Shown piece after piece: positions 22,601-33,600 of a DNA stretch of 64,000 bases. Position 1 is the stretch's first letter; each line of letters begins with the position of its first letter. The stretch covers positions 4,032,501 to 4,096,500 of the forward strand of contig NC_092661.1 of NCBI RefSeq assembly GCF_032118995.1, written 5' to 3'. The notes below the pieces were generated by a model. That model was not told the origin of the DNA, made no database searches, and was given only the letters and a program-made list of their open reading frames with translations. This DNA comes from Asterias amurensis (lineage: Eukaryota; Echinodermata; Asteroidea; Forcipulatida; Asteriidae). The translations under genes were made by a program, and so were the position numbers.

Positions 22601-24256
22601 GGAATAAAGACTGCCATTTGATAGCTGTCGGTGAATATTTTGGCATTGGTGGGGTAAGATCTATAAAACAACATGGCAGACTGGGGCTAAGTTTTGTACG
22701 AGTCGTTGACTCAATATCGGGTTCATTATAGTATTTAATAACTTAGACCATCATCCGGTTGGTTTTACCGCCACTAACGAAGATTCCCGTTTTTGTCTGT
22801 TACGCTAGCATGGTCTTGGGTTCAAGGTGGTATAAACACCGACGGTGCTCATAACTCTGTCACAACCAGACCTTTTGTGAGTGGAGACATTGTGAGCCTC
22901 AACATGTTTCCAATGATCAGTGGGTGAGTTGCAATCTCTAGACCCCTAGTCTTGGTCCAAGACGTCACTATCTCATACTCGTAACGTAATGTAAACTAGA
23001 CAGAGATAGCTCGACAGAGGGCGCGCTTTTTGGCAGCCAGCATACACTTTTTTTGTTGCACGCAGTGGTTTGAAGATCAGCAGAAGGAGCCTGAAGCCGG
23101 AGCCGGAGACCGTGCCGGGCTAGACTTGACTCAAGTTCCGATCCCGTGCCATCGCCAGAAAATTGTTGTTTTGTGGTGCACTGCACTGCCAAACCTGTTC
23201 CGCACGCGGGGCCACATTTTGACGGCGAGGGCGCACTGTTATATGCGGCTTGTCTGCTTGTTAGCGCGATATGCTAAATAGGGACCTCTCACATGATAAC
23301 GGTATTTTAAATCAAGTCTTAAGCCGAGGTTTTAGTAAAGTCAGCCAACCTCACTGTTTGAATTTGTAAAATGGTTTGATGAATTACCACTAATCCCCTT
23401 TTTTGTTTTCAAAGTGGCTACATATTAATTTGTTTATCCCAGTTACTATACAGCATTGGAGCGTACCATGTTCATCGACCATGCCACAGACGAGCAACTC
23501 CGTCTCTGGGAGGTCAACTGCGAGGTGCACCGACGGGGCATGGAGCTCATCAAACCCGGTGTAAAATGCAAGGACGTCGCGCTGGAGCTCAATGAGATCT
23601 ACCGGAAGTACGATCTGTTGAAGTATCGTACTTTCGGCTATGGACATTCCTTCGGGATAATGTGCCATTATTACGGACGGGAGGCAGGTAAAGAAATGAT
23701 CTAATTATTAAAACAAAAACAAAGATAGTTTTACACATCTGTTTGTGTTGAAAGGATGCCGCATATTAGTGAGCTTAATCGTTGTAGGTCGCAAGCCCAG
23801 GGAAAGAGGTCTATAAGCAAAGGTGCTTCCGTGATAGTGTTCCGTGTTCTTTTACTTTTTCTATTTCCAATCCTAGTACACGGTATCGACCGCTTATTGT
23901 CACATCCGGAGGACAATGCGCTTAGGGTTTTAGTAGGACATCAGTGCCTTGACTGGGACTTGAATTCACATTCTGCCGACCAGAAACACCATAGTTTGTT
24001 TTGCTTTGTCAAGAAACGTCACAAATGTTGAGTGTATTTTTTTTTTATCATTGTAGGTTTGGAGTTTCGTGAGGATATTGAAACGGTCCTTGAGCCCAAC
24101 ATGGTTGTCTCGATGGAACCGATGATAACCATTCCAGAGGGACAGCCTGGAGCGGGAGGCTACAGGGAACACAACATCCTAGTCGTAAACGAGACTGGAG
24201 CGGAGAATATCACACACTTCCCGTTCGGTCCTGAGCACAACATTGTGAAGAATTAG
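16652..24256 (+). CDS. Creatinase (creatine amidinohydrolase), seven exons, predicted mitochondrial
   Basis: Exons: 16,652-16,867; 19,922-20,145; 21,345-21,441; 22,137-22,428; 22,809-22,923; 23,443-23,687; 24,057-24,256. All have GT/AG borders and joined phases, giving 462 residues. From about residue 69 the protein tracks bacterial creatinase (Pseudomonas, about 404 residues) with only one inferred single-residue shift, to a near-identical C-terminus. The substrate contacts of that enzyme (Phe62, Arg64, His232, Glu262, Arg335, Glu358) correspond to Phe120, Arg122, His291, Glu321, Arg394 and Glu417, all conserved. The expected reaction is creatine + water to sarcosine + urea. The fold is the pita-bread fold shared with M24 aminopeptidases, but the creatinase-specific residues argue against a peptidase. 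The first 65 or so residues are Arg-rich with no acidic residue in the first 39, typical of a mitochondrial presequence. The start at 16,652 is the first ATG of that segment. The gene is fully spliced, so any bacterial origin is old. Confidence 0.93.
17224..17257. repeat. Perfect hairpin, 15-bp arms
   Basis: CATGGAGGAATAAAT and its complement are separated by three bases. Possibly the fused ends of a tiny MITE. Confidence 0.7.
18150..18498 (+). mobile_element. MITE family A copy 2, diverged
   Basis: The ends read GACACTATTGGTAATT and ATTACCAAAGGTGCC. The interior keeps GGCTCCCTCTGAAGTAACGTA and GCATCTGAAAGCACAC. Flanking TTAA has decayed to TTGA/TCAA. Confidence 0.7.
18864..19776 (+). mobile_element. 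Family H element with internal minisatellite expansion
   Basis: It starts CTAGCCTTGATCAAGGCGC and ends GTCTTGATCAAGGCTA, so the termini are inverted. Compared with the copy at 26,784 (about 340 bp), the middle has been expanded by tandem duplication of an 88-bp segment. Non-coding. Confidence 0.7.
19082..19640 (+). repeat. 88-bp minisatellite, about six units
   Basis: CACACGTACGAGGTTGAGAC recurs at 19,082, 19,201, 19,288, 19,376, 19,464 and 19,552, at 87-88 bp spacing after a longer first unit. Units are almost identical, so the expansion or homogenisation is recent. Each unit contains CTATACTGTTCTCGCAGTAC and ATGTACATGTATG. Confidence 0.93.
19781..19882 (+). mobile_element. tRNA-like SINE (family E)
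   Basis: An A-box-like TTAGCTCACAGTTGGTAGAG and B-box GGTTCGAGTCCC are followed by CACTCTAGTCAA and the shared tail TTTGTTCAACCCC. The cloverleaf is imperfect, with an extra base in the D arm. Relatives lie at 56,099 and 56,401. Its tail ends just upstream of the creatinase exon 2 acceptor, so it may supply part of the polypyrimidine and branch-point region. Confidence 0.6.
20229..20511. mobile_element. MITE with GTTTCAGACAGG ends (family J)
   Basis: TAACACCCCGTTTCAGACAG at the left and CTGTCTGAAACGGGTGTTA at the right form inverted ends about 20-25 bp long. A second inner pair (TGGTTTCAGACGTCGA and ATCTGAAACCAAAA) is visible. It lies in creatinase intron 2 and is non-coding. Confidence 0.65.
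20579..20634. repeat. Perfect hairpin with 22-bp arms
   Basis: GGAAGTTGACAAACTAGTTC at 20,579 pairs without mismatch with the segment ending near 20,634. The loop CGAGGCGAAGCCG is itself partly self-complementary. It lies in creatinase intron 2. Exact arms suggest recent origin or active maintenance. Confidence 0.85.
20921..21068. mobile_element. MITE family D (CTAACTTAGGAC repeats), degraded copy
   Basis: CTTAACTTAGGATTAATCTTAGG and GGACGAGTCCCAACCTTGC match other copies at 34,108, 44,467, 45,158, 55,006 and 57,140. The ends here are worn. Confidence 0.55.
22466..22645. mobile_element. MITE family I, partial copy
   Basis: GGTGGCAGCAGACTTACCAG followed by CCATTGTTCTCAG matches the arms of the elements at 37,206 and 45,614. 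The right arm is not recognisable. It lies in creatinase intron 4. Confidence 0.5.
23925..24000 (-). mobile_element. Fragment of SINE-like family L
   Basis: On the minus strand GGTGTTTCTGGTCGGCAGAA and the following TTCAAGTCCCAGTCAAGGC resemble the head of the repeat at 55,322. Short and diverged. Confidence 0.35.
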
Positions 24257-24350
24257 GAAAACTGCCCAAGTGTGGATGAGACTGGAGCGGAGAAAACCAC
24301 ACGCTGCCCATTCGCTCCTGAGCACAACATCGTGAAGAATTAGGAATTCT
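24190..24350 (+). repeat. Tandem duplication of the creatinase gene tail
   Basis: The last 22 or so codons plus the stop of exon 7 (24,190-24,268) are repeated immediately downstream (24,270-24,350). Both start GAGACTGGAGCGGAGAA and contain CACAACAT.GTGAAGAATTAG followed by a GGAA..CTGCCCA motif. The second copy lies after the stop codon and is therefore 3' UTR or non-coding. Confidence 0.9.
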
Positions 24351-24559
24351 GCCCATCTTGTGGATTTGATAAATTATGACGAACTTTATAATTAATTTAA
24401 TCACAGCATACAAAAGAAGATTATTCACGGAGGCAACTAATGCGATTGCCTCGATGCCCCTGTCCATAGCCTTGGTGCCATTGAAATGCCCAGTGGAAAT
24501 TTACAATCTCCTTATATAGGGTGCCTCAGCAGAACATGCCTCGGTGCCCTTGCCCTTTA

Positions 24560-24960
24560 AAAAAACGAAGCATACAGGCCTGTGATCAAATTTTCCTTTG
24601 TTTCGGTAACCCATCGAGTTGTACAAAGTCCCGTTTCAGTCAGAGGCCTTCGTATGAGCATTGCTGTTCACAGAACCGCCGTGGCCGCCTTCTGGTGAAC
24701 GTATCTTTCTTCACATTAGTTCCTATTTCGTCTAGAAATGTCCCCCAGTGCTTTCGGAAAGGTGCCGAGCGCTCCAACCACCACGGGTACTATTTTCACT
24801 TTTACCTGCCAAATCTTAAGAATTTCCCTGGACATGCCAGGTCTTGGTACTTTTGAATCTCGTTCCATCTCCTTCGAAGCAAACCTTTTATCTCCCGGCA
24901 CAGTTGTGTCAATGAGATGACACATCTTCTTTGCCTTTTCAAACATTCTCCGATTGGGCA
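24560..24960 (-). pseudogene. LINE reverse-transcriptase 3' remnant
   Basis: The minus-strand frame from about 24,956 to 24,716 contains CHLIDTTVPGDKR, then KIWQVKVKIVPVVVGALGT. This pattern is familiar from the C-terminal region of non-LTR retrotransposon polyproteins (a VPGD box, later a VVGALG box). Upstream and downstream frames are broken. The clade is uncertain. Confidence 0.6.
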
Positions 24961-25088
24961 GTTGTGAAAGCTTATGTCCTACTTTTCAAATCAACTAAAA
25001 ATTTAAATGCTGCAATCAAACCCTTATGCTTACCATTAATTGTTTAACCTAATTAATTGATTCATTTAATTGCGTAATTTTTATTGTT

Positions 25089-25137
25089 TTTATTAATGTA
25101 GGCCTACTTTATTTATTAATGTAGGCCTACTTTATTT
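25089..25137 (+). repeat. 23-bp tandem duplication
   Basis: ATTAATGTAGGCCTACTTTA occurs twice back to back just before the LINE fragment. Each unit includes the palindrome TAGGCCTA. Confidence 0.85.
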
Positions 25138-25145
25138 TGTGATTA

Positions 25146-25724
25146 CTTCAAATACCTTGGATCCTGGATCAACTCCAGTGAAAAAGACCTGAAGATACGA
25201 AAAGGACAGGCGTGGTCCGTGCTTCACAGCATGAAAAAGGTATGGTCATCAACGCTGAGTGCCCGGCTGAAAAGATCACTATTTGTCGCAACAGTGGAGT
25301 CAGTGCTACAATATGGAGCTGAGACCTGGACCCTCACCACCAGTATGGAGAAGTCTCTGGATGGTTGCTACACCAGGATGCTGCGTATGGCCCTAAACAT
25401 CCCCTGGCAGGACCACATGAGAAACTCCAACCTGTGTGCTGGTTGGCCAAAGGCCACAGAGAAGATCCGTGAACGCCGACTCAAGCTCGCTGGGCACTGT
25501 GTCCGCCACTCGGAGCTTGCCGCTTGCCCAACCATCCTGTGGGAGCCCACCCAAGGCAAGGCCTCGCGTGGGAGAAGATGTCTCTCCTTTGTAGACACAC
25601 TAAAACGAGACACCGGCTTGACCATTGCTGAGGAACTTCGCTCCTGCATGCTGGACCGGAACATCTGGAGAAAAATCACTGGGCAGGCTCGAGCTTCTAG
25701 ATGGCGCTCGACATGATGATGATG
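25146..25724 (+). mobile_element. 5'-truncated LINE with 12-bp target-site duplication
   Basis: The fragment encodes the C-terminal end of a non-LTR reverse transcriptase as one clean frame to a stop at 25,714-25,716. Motifs include FKYLGSWI, SVLQYGAETWTL, RMLRMALNIPW and RRLKLAGHCVRH. It ends in a short ATGATGATGATGATT run, a 3' microsatellite tail as in RTE-like and related LINEs. ATTTTGTGATTA occurs exactly at 25,134-25,145 and 25,725-25,736, a 12-bp target-site duplication. The intact remaining frame and exact duplication mean a recent insertion. It cannot move on its own. Confidence 0.88.
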
Positions 25725-25947
25725 ATTTTGTGATTAATTGTTTTGTATGGAGGAAGATTATTTGATATTTTTTAACGTAATGTCCAATTTCATAATTATA
25801 TTTCTAGAAAGTTTTCTACCATCTGCATAATTTAGTCTTTTTTTATTTTTTGTCCTTGAAATTGTTGTTTTCATTTATTCGTATGCGTAACCTTAACTAG
25901 TTGTTTCTTAAAAGTTTCTCGTTTTTATCACATTACGTATGTATGAT

Positions 25948-26333
25948 TTAAAAGTAGTGGACACTATTGGTAATTACTCAAAATAATTATTTGCATAAAA
26001 CCTTTCTTGGTGACGAGTAATGGGGAGAGGTTGATGGTATAAAACATTGTGAGAAACGGCTCCCTCTGAAGTGCCATAGTTTTCGAGAAAGAAGTAATTT
26101 TCCACGAATTTGATTTCGAGACCTCAAGTTTAGAACTTGAGGTCTCGAAATCAACCATCTAAACGCACACATCTTCGTGTTGCAAGGGTTATTTTTCTTT
26201 CAAAGTTATCTCGCAACTTCGATGACCGATTGAGCTCAAATTTTCACAGGTTTGTTATTTTATGCATATGTTGAGATACACCAACTGTGAAGGCTAGTCT
26301 TTGATAATTACCAATAGTGTCCACTGCCTTTAA
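25948..26333 (+). mobile_element. MITE family A copy 3, near-complete
   Basis: TTAA, then AAGTAGTGGACACTATTGG at the left; TGTCCACTGCCT and TTAA at the right. The central hairpin at about 26,113-26,155 is perfect over 20 bp per arm. Very close in sequence to the copy at 35,284. Confidence 0.88.
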
Positions 26334-26783
26334 GGTTTAAAACATTGATTTGTTGAAATATTCATTTGTGGGCTGACTGTTTGATTTGAGATTAATAAAA
26401 CAATATATTTTAAATAATTTATTTGTCACCATGAGTTTTGCACCTGTTATTAACTTTAAATTTATTACTCAAAAGTTGTATTAATCATTTCGATATCGCT
26501 TGGTGGCGCGCTTTCGTGACGTGGAACGAAGTACATTGTTCTACCGAATGACAATGTACATGTACACGCAGTGACTGTAAAGGTTTTCTTGATAAATCTT
26601 TACAAAACTATCCCCTTACCAAGGACAGCTTGCACCGTGTTTTCATTTTATACCCGTAACTTAATTACTCTACATCACATCACCACCCGATTCTACGTAC
26701 ACAATAAGTTTGAACCTATTAATGCTCAGACTGTTCTGTCAAAAAGGGTCACAATACTCATCCAGCTTTCTCTCCAATCTGAA

Positions 26784-27128
26784 GCTAGCCTTGATCAAGG
26801 CGCTCCAGCCAGCCGCCGCGACCGGCATAATCCGAGTCCCCACTGAATTCCGCCAGCGCACCCCAATCTTAACACAAAGCGTGCATCTTGTAACCGCGAA
26901 TGTACACGTATGTACATGTACCATCTGTACGGTGAACATTACATTGTACATGTACGTGAGACGCGTACGAGGTTGAAAGACACGACCGTACTCACGACTT
27001 CTCTCTACTGTTCTCGCTGTACAATGTACTGTACATAATACAGTATACGTTGTTCGTGTATAGCACTGCACAGTGCCGATTCGTGCCACACCGGCCGGGG
27101 CACACTCCACCAACAGCCTTGAATCAAC
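26784..27128 (+). mobile_element. Family H element, unexpanded form
   Basis: CTAGCCTTGATCAAGGCGCT at the left end, CAACAGCCTTGAATCAACGCTA at the right. It contains single copies of the CGTACGAGGTTGA and CTACTGTTCTCGCTGTAC motifs that are tandemly repeated at 19,082. Confidence 0.65.
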
Positions 27129-27640
27129 GCTAATCTGAAGCTGAGTGTTCCCGGGCCCATTACTTTGGTCTTTCCATTCTCCTGATATTAAGCACCTTGC
27201 ATCATTGGCTCTATATAAATCTAATAACTTTAAGTTATTTTGATATTGGACAAACCTTTCACAAAACTTACCTCACGTAATAATGAGTTCACAAGTGAAC
27301 TTTTCCCGATGAGTATTAAAAGCAAAGCAACAAAAATATTTGAGATGTTTAAGCTACACATTTCCCAAATGTTATGTTGCGGCCGTGAGATTTTACGTGG
27401 AGACCGCGCCGGATAAAAGATACACAAAAAATACATTCGGCTTGCATAGAAACCTTTGTGCGACACGTGATCAACGAGTCAATATTTTCTGATGTATGAT
27501 TTTAAAGACAGATAAAAACTATAACATAACTGTCATTGATGGGCCTACCACTAAAAAGCTACTGGGTCACGTAAAGTTGACGGGTTTGATGCAAAACCTG
27601 CACGGTACGCTGTTGCTGGTTAATCTGATAATTTGCAACC

Positions 27641-30600
27641 ATGCAATTTGATGAAGCTCTGAAGTACTTGGGCGATTTTGGTAGATACCAGAAGGTGATT
27701 TATTTCACTCTATGCCTCCTGGCCATCCCATGTGCCTGGCATAGCCTCGGTAATACCTTCCTCAGTGCCTCACCGGACCATCATTGTAGCCTCTACGATG
27801 GGTACACCTACAATACCTCCCAGGAGGCTTTGATGTCGTGCGCAGTGCCGAGGAAAGATGACGGGAGCTGGGACAGCTGTAGACGGTACAACATTTCCAT
27901 CGGCCCCGGTGGTGTGGAGTGTAGTCCGGACGAACCACGGGAGACTATTCCATGTGATATGGGATGGGTGTTCGACTCGACCTTTTACGATAAGACTGCG
28001 GTAACAGAGGTAATAAGCTAGTAAACAACAAACTCGATCATGTTAAACATGAAATATTGCCCTCATTTCCTCCTGCTAATTTTTTTTTCAATATTAATTT
28101 TCTTTTGACGTGTTCCTTCTCAGTTGGACCTATAAATCGGTGACTGTTGTATGTTTATATGAGGCTGATTTCATAAAGCTGAAAATATTACTTAGCAAAT
28201 TCCATTAAGCAAACGAATGAGTGGGGTACCAGTTGCAACTATGTAAACTTTATGGAATTCTGGCTGGAAGTTAGTTTCTGTTAAGCAAGATTTGTCTGTG
28301 CTTAGCAAGTGTTTATGCTTACAGGCTTTATGGAATTTGGCCCTGATAACGCATCGTGATCTACACGCTAGAAGGGTTAGAGTTAGGGTTGGGGCAACCG
28401 TTACGTTGTAACATTGAGACGATAGAATTGGGAACATGTATTTCTGTAGGGTATCGGAACAATGTCGGAACATGTGTTCTGTTACCTTAATGCCGGCATT
28501 GTCGGGAGAAATTTTTCTTTGGAGTATGCGCTGGCTGGAAACCCTTTAACCATCGGATATCCCAGACCCATTTAATTGTGTCTAATCATTCCAAAATATC
28601 AAAAAGTAAATAAAACCATACTTTGAAGCCATTGATCTACCCCTAGCAGATGTATTTATAGAACAAATCATGTTTTATCGCATGGTTTACATTGTGACGC
28701 GGTTTATGGTTTCGCAGTATCTATGCTTTCTTTATCTTCGATGCAAATTTACCATAAAATCGTTGCAGTTCCCGTTGCTCATAGGATTCGAACGGCCTCA
28801 AGCTACCAGCACTCTCAGTGGTCTATAGTTGGTATGACACTGCTCTAGAATTGCAAGGGTCCTAAGTTCAAATCACATCAAAGTGAAATGCCTGTGATAT
28901 GTTTTCACAGGACTCGGGAAAGTACCGAGTGTATAAAGTGCTAACACACATCGGTCTAGGGGTTAAACTCAACAAATCAATATCTATCATGTTGTTCAAT
29001 TCGTGGGCCGTGAAATACGTCAGAGATCTGCCGTGAACCCACATATAACCACCTTTGACATCGCCTTCATGGTTTTGGATATTCTCTGTTAAACCCGTCG
29101 TATAAGGTGTATACATAAGCCAGTACCTCGGGGCCAGTTTATGTTTACGTGACCTGTGACCTGTCAGTAAAATTTTCCAACCACCTTTCTTTCTTGGACT
29201 TTGGACATAATTATAGTTTGATTGTCAAACTGTGTCTAATCGAATAATGTTTGTACAGAGCGGTGATAAATAGTAATAATCAAACAATGATAACTTCATT
29301 GTAATGATTGTTTGCGTGTTTATGTCCCTGTACTCGCGTCACATGATGCTGCTCTCTCAACGCAACCTCGTTCCCAATGGTGCGATCTCGCTGAGCCATC
29401 CTCCAATAACGCCGTGATCGATCGCGACCACTGGAATGCGTTTTGCGAAGTTTGCCTTAAAAGAAAATATATATATATGCCTATTTGATATTATTCATAG
29501 GTGTAATTCCTTCTACGCACGTGCCCAACTTGTGACTAATGTTATGAACAATGAGAAAAATAAGACGAAATATTGTTTAGAAATAATAAGTATGTCATAA
29601 CTGGTCCTTCAAAAGAATCAATGAACTGAGATTTTACTTTTTTACACAATTTGACAAAAGCAGGTCGTAAAGGGCAGATTTTACGGAACCGCTGAAACTA
29701 TTCCAATATCACATTGGACAAGACTTTTTCTAAATCAAAGATGTTCTGTTGAAACGGACATAGTGATATTTCATACGGGAATTTTAACATTATGATATTA
29801 CATTTAGTGCCTATAATAATATATTATAATAGGTATTGTTATTGTCTTTGTATATTCTGTTGTGTTTTTCTCAAGAGTGCTTATATGGACATGTTTTATT
29901 ACTATGTGTTATGCACTATACAGGAATGGTTAATTATTATTAATTAATTATTATTATAATTACTATTACTATGAGGCAATAAAGTGTTACCTATTATAAC
30001 ATTATATTATTTTCATGTTGACAGTTCAACCTTGTTTGTGAGAATGATGCCCAACGGCAGCTTTCGAAGAGCCTGGTTCTAGCTGGGAAGATGGTAGGCT
30101 CTATGGTATGCGGTCAACTTGCTGACTTCGCCGGCAGGAAGAAAGCGTTCACACTCCCTTTACTCATTATGGTAAGTGTTAATCAAATATATTGGAGGTT
30201 TTTGACGAATGTTGGCATTATGATCGTGAAATATACAATTAAAGTTCATATATCGAAATTTCAGCCCAATACAGTGTCTATGTCGAAAAAAACGCGCTAG
30301 TATTAAAGACAGTGGACACTATTGGTAATTGTCAAAGACCAGTCTTCTCAGTTGGTGTATCTCAACGTATGCATAAAAAATAACAAACCTGTAAAAATTT
30401 GAGCTCGATTGGTCGCCGGAATTGCGAGATAACTTTGAAAGACAAAACACCCTTGTCACACGGAGTTGTGCGCTTTCAGATGCTTGATTTCTAAAAAAGT
30501 TCTAAACTTGAGGTCTCGAAATCAAATTCGTGGAAAATTACTTCTTTCTCGAAAACTATGTTACTTCAGAGGGAGCCATTTCTCACAATGTTTTATACCA

Positions 30601-33600
30601 TCATGTTTTATACCATCATCTCCCCATTACTTTTTACCAAGTGAGGTTTTGTGCTAATAATTATTTTGAGTTATTACCAATAGTGTACACTGCCTTTAAA
30701 CTGATGTATACCCATACACAACTTCCCAGTAGTTATAAGCATCATATTGTAAGCTTTATTTGAATAATTAATTGACTTTTTTTTTTTTTTTTTTTTAATT
30801 ATTAGGCCTGTGCCGATTCCACCAGGGCTCAATTTCATACAGCTGCTAAGCACAACAATTTGCTTAGCATGAATTTTCTGCCTTGATAAAAACAGGAATC
30901 ACAACAATATTTCCACATGATTCTTAAGAGGAGCAAACAACAGCTGAATACCAGTAACAAGCAATGTGCAACAAAAGGAAATTTGGTTGGTAATCCTGTT
31001 TTTATCAAGGAAGAAATGTCGTGTTAAGCAAATTTGTGTGCTTAGCAGCTCTATGAAATTAAGCCTAGGAGGTAACAAGTGACCTTATTATAAGAACAGT
31101 ATTACAGTGTATTGTAAAATTGGCTCCTGGAATGTTTTCCCTCCTTTCTTTATATAAAGTTTTGTTTTAATTTCCACTAGGTTGGCGTTGGCACCGGGGC
31201 ATCTTTTGTACACACCTTTACACTCTTTTGTGTTATGCAATTTCTCCTCGGCGTTTCTGCTTCTGGAACATTTGTGGTTGCCATAGTAATAGGTGATATA
31301 TTTTGTCATTTATACACAAATAAAGTTAGTAGATTTTATCTTGGAAAAGTTTTTTTCATAAAGGCTGGGGCATTATGGTTCTTTCGCTGTCCATGAAACA
31401 ATGTATTCGGTTAAATTCAGGACATTCAAATTTACTAGTTTGGCGACCCAGAAACTAGTTTTAAAGGCAGTGGACACTATTGGTAATTGTCAAAGACTAG
31501 CCTTCACAGTTGGTGTATCTCAACATATGCATAAAATAACAAACCTGTGAAAATTTGAGCTCAATCGGTCATTGAACTTGCGAGATAATAATGAAAGAAA
31601 AAACACCCTTGTCACACGAAGTTCTGTGCGTTTAGATGGTTGATTTCGAGACCTCAAGTTCTAAACTTGAGGTCTTGAAATCAAATTCGTGGAAAATTAC
31701 TTCTTTCTCGAAAAATATGGCACTTCAGAGGGAGCTGTTTCTCACAATGTTTTATACCATCAACCTCTCCCCATTACTCGTCACCAAGAAAGGTTTTATG
31801 CTAATAATTATTTTGAGTAATTACCAATAGTGTCCACTGCCTTTAAAAGGGCTGTTGACTCAAATTTTACGTAAATTTAGAGGTTGTGTATACGTTTGGT
31901 AATAACTCTGCAAATTATTCGCAATCAACAAATTACTTGGTAAGAAGTGAAACATCTTTGAAAAGTAAAATTTATTGGTTTTAAGAAACTTCTGTTCAAA
32001 GTACTGCGATAATGGAAAAAAATATATAACTTTTTATCCCCACAAAGTTTGAATTTGAGAAGCATTAATGATAATTATTCGTTTCTCTGATTGTATACAC
32101 CAAATTGCAGGATCATTCTTACTGAGTAAACATAACCGCTCCAGATTCTCGGCAATATCTAAAAAACGGAACTACTTTTTGAAATTAGCTGTGCACACGT
32201 TAGTTTCATGGTATCTGCAACTCTATAGGCCTGAAACAAATAGTGAACTCCAATTACTAAACGTGCACCATCCCTTTAACAAACTTTCTTGTCAGCTTTG
32301 ACACAGACTTCATGTCACAGCCCCCCCCCCCCCTCCCCTTCAACATGGAATCAGAGAATCAGGGTCATTCAGACCCGGGCCAAATAGAGCTGCTTAAGCT
32401 GAAATTACTGCTTAACATTATCTGTTTAGCCATTATAATCACGGTACCACAGTTAAAGCTATTTTGGCTGGTAACCTTTTGCTGGTAAGCACAATGTTGT
32501 TGTGCTTAGCATATTTCCGTGCTTAAGCATGCAGCCCTATGAAAATGGGCCCAGAAGTTTCATAGTGTCTTTAACCCCATCTAATGCCAAGCTAGTCTCT
32601 TTTCCAGCCACTGAGATGGTAGGCAAGAGCCAGCGAGCCACAGCCGGTATAGTCATCGAGTACTTCTACAGCATTGGGTACATGTCTATGGCGTTGATAG
32701 CGTGGAGACTACGGGATTGGCACACCATTGAGCTAGCGATATCAATCCCACCAGTTATATTCCTGGCCTACTATTTGTAAGTTGTGTTGATTTAAACTCT
32801 ACCTTCAATGTTACTTATTATAATAACATAATATGCTCTCAATTAACCTTCGACGAGGGCCAATTTTCATAGAGATGCTTTAAAGGCAGTGGACACTATT
32901 GGTAATTGTCAAAGACTAGCCTTCACAGTTTGTGTATCTCAAAATATGCATCAAATAACAAACCTGTGAAAATTTGAGCTCAATCGGTCATCGAAGTTGA
33001 GAAAGAAAAAACACTCTTGTCACACGAAGTTGTGTGCTTTCGGATGGTTGATTTTGAGACCTCATCTAAACATGAGGTCTCGAAATAAAATTCGTGGAAA
33101 ATTACTTCTTTCTCGAAAACTACGTTACTTCAGAGGGAGCCACTTCACACAATGTTTTATACCATCAATCTCTCCCCATTACTCGTTACCAAGTAAGGTT
33201 TTATGCTTATAATTATTTTGAGGAATTACCAATAGTGTCCACTGCCGTTAAGCTATATTTTCTACTTGAGAAGCTCTATTAAATTGGGCCGGTTCATACT
33301 TCCTGCGAATTGGAATGCCGATGTAAGAATGTTGACGTCACTGATTCGCAACGAACAAAATTTTTCGAAAGAGATGTTGGGGCAACTCCTGCAAACAGCC
33401 ATGTGACGTCAAAATTCGCATTCGCATTCATCCACAGGCAGCATGAACCGTGTTTTTGTTTTTATCCTAAAACTAAAAATGTCAGAGTTAGAACTAACCC
33501 ATAGATTCGGGTCCAAGGGGTCTGACCGGAAAGTTTTTTTTCCCGTTAAAACAAAGGGATTTTCACCTCGGATTCTGCGTAACTTTGACATCTTCCGGGT

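Larger units (their letters stand above)
28010..30024 (+). other. Transporter 1 intron 1
   Basis: A 2-kb intron. It holds a family B element, a SINE-like repeat (family K) and an AT-rich tract at about 29,810-30,010 with TTATTAATTAATTATTATTA palindromes. No extra exon is apparent. Confidence 0.6.

Noticed and set aside
16652-24256. Xaa-Pro aminopeptidase (M24) as product name
   Set aside because: The fold is shared, but the creatinase-specific Phe/Arg pair, Arg394 and the collinear match over the whole length support creatinase; the metal ligands of M24 peptidases are not evident.
24716-24946. Host gene encoding the VVGALG protein
   Set aside because: The segment is a fragment with broken flanks and matches the pattern of LINE polyprotein ends.
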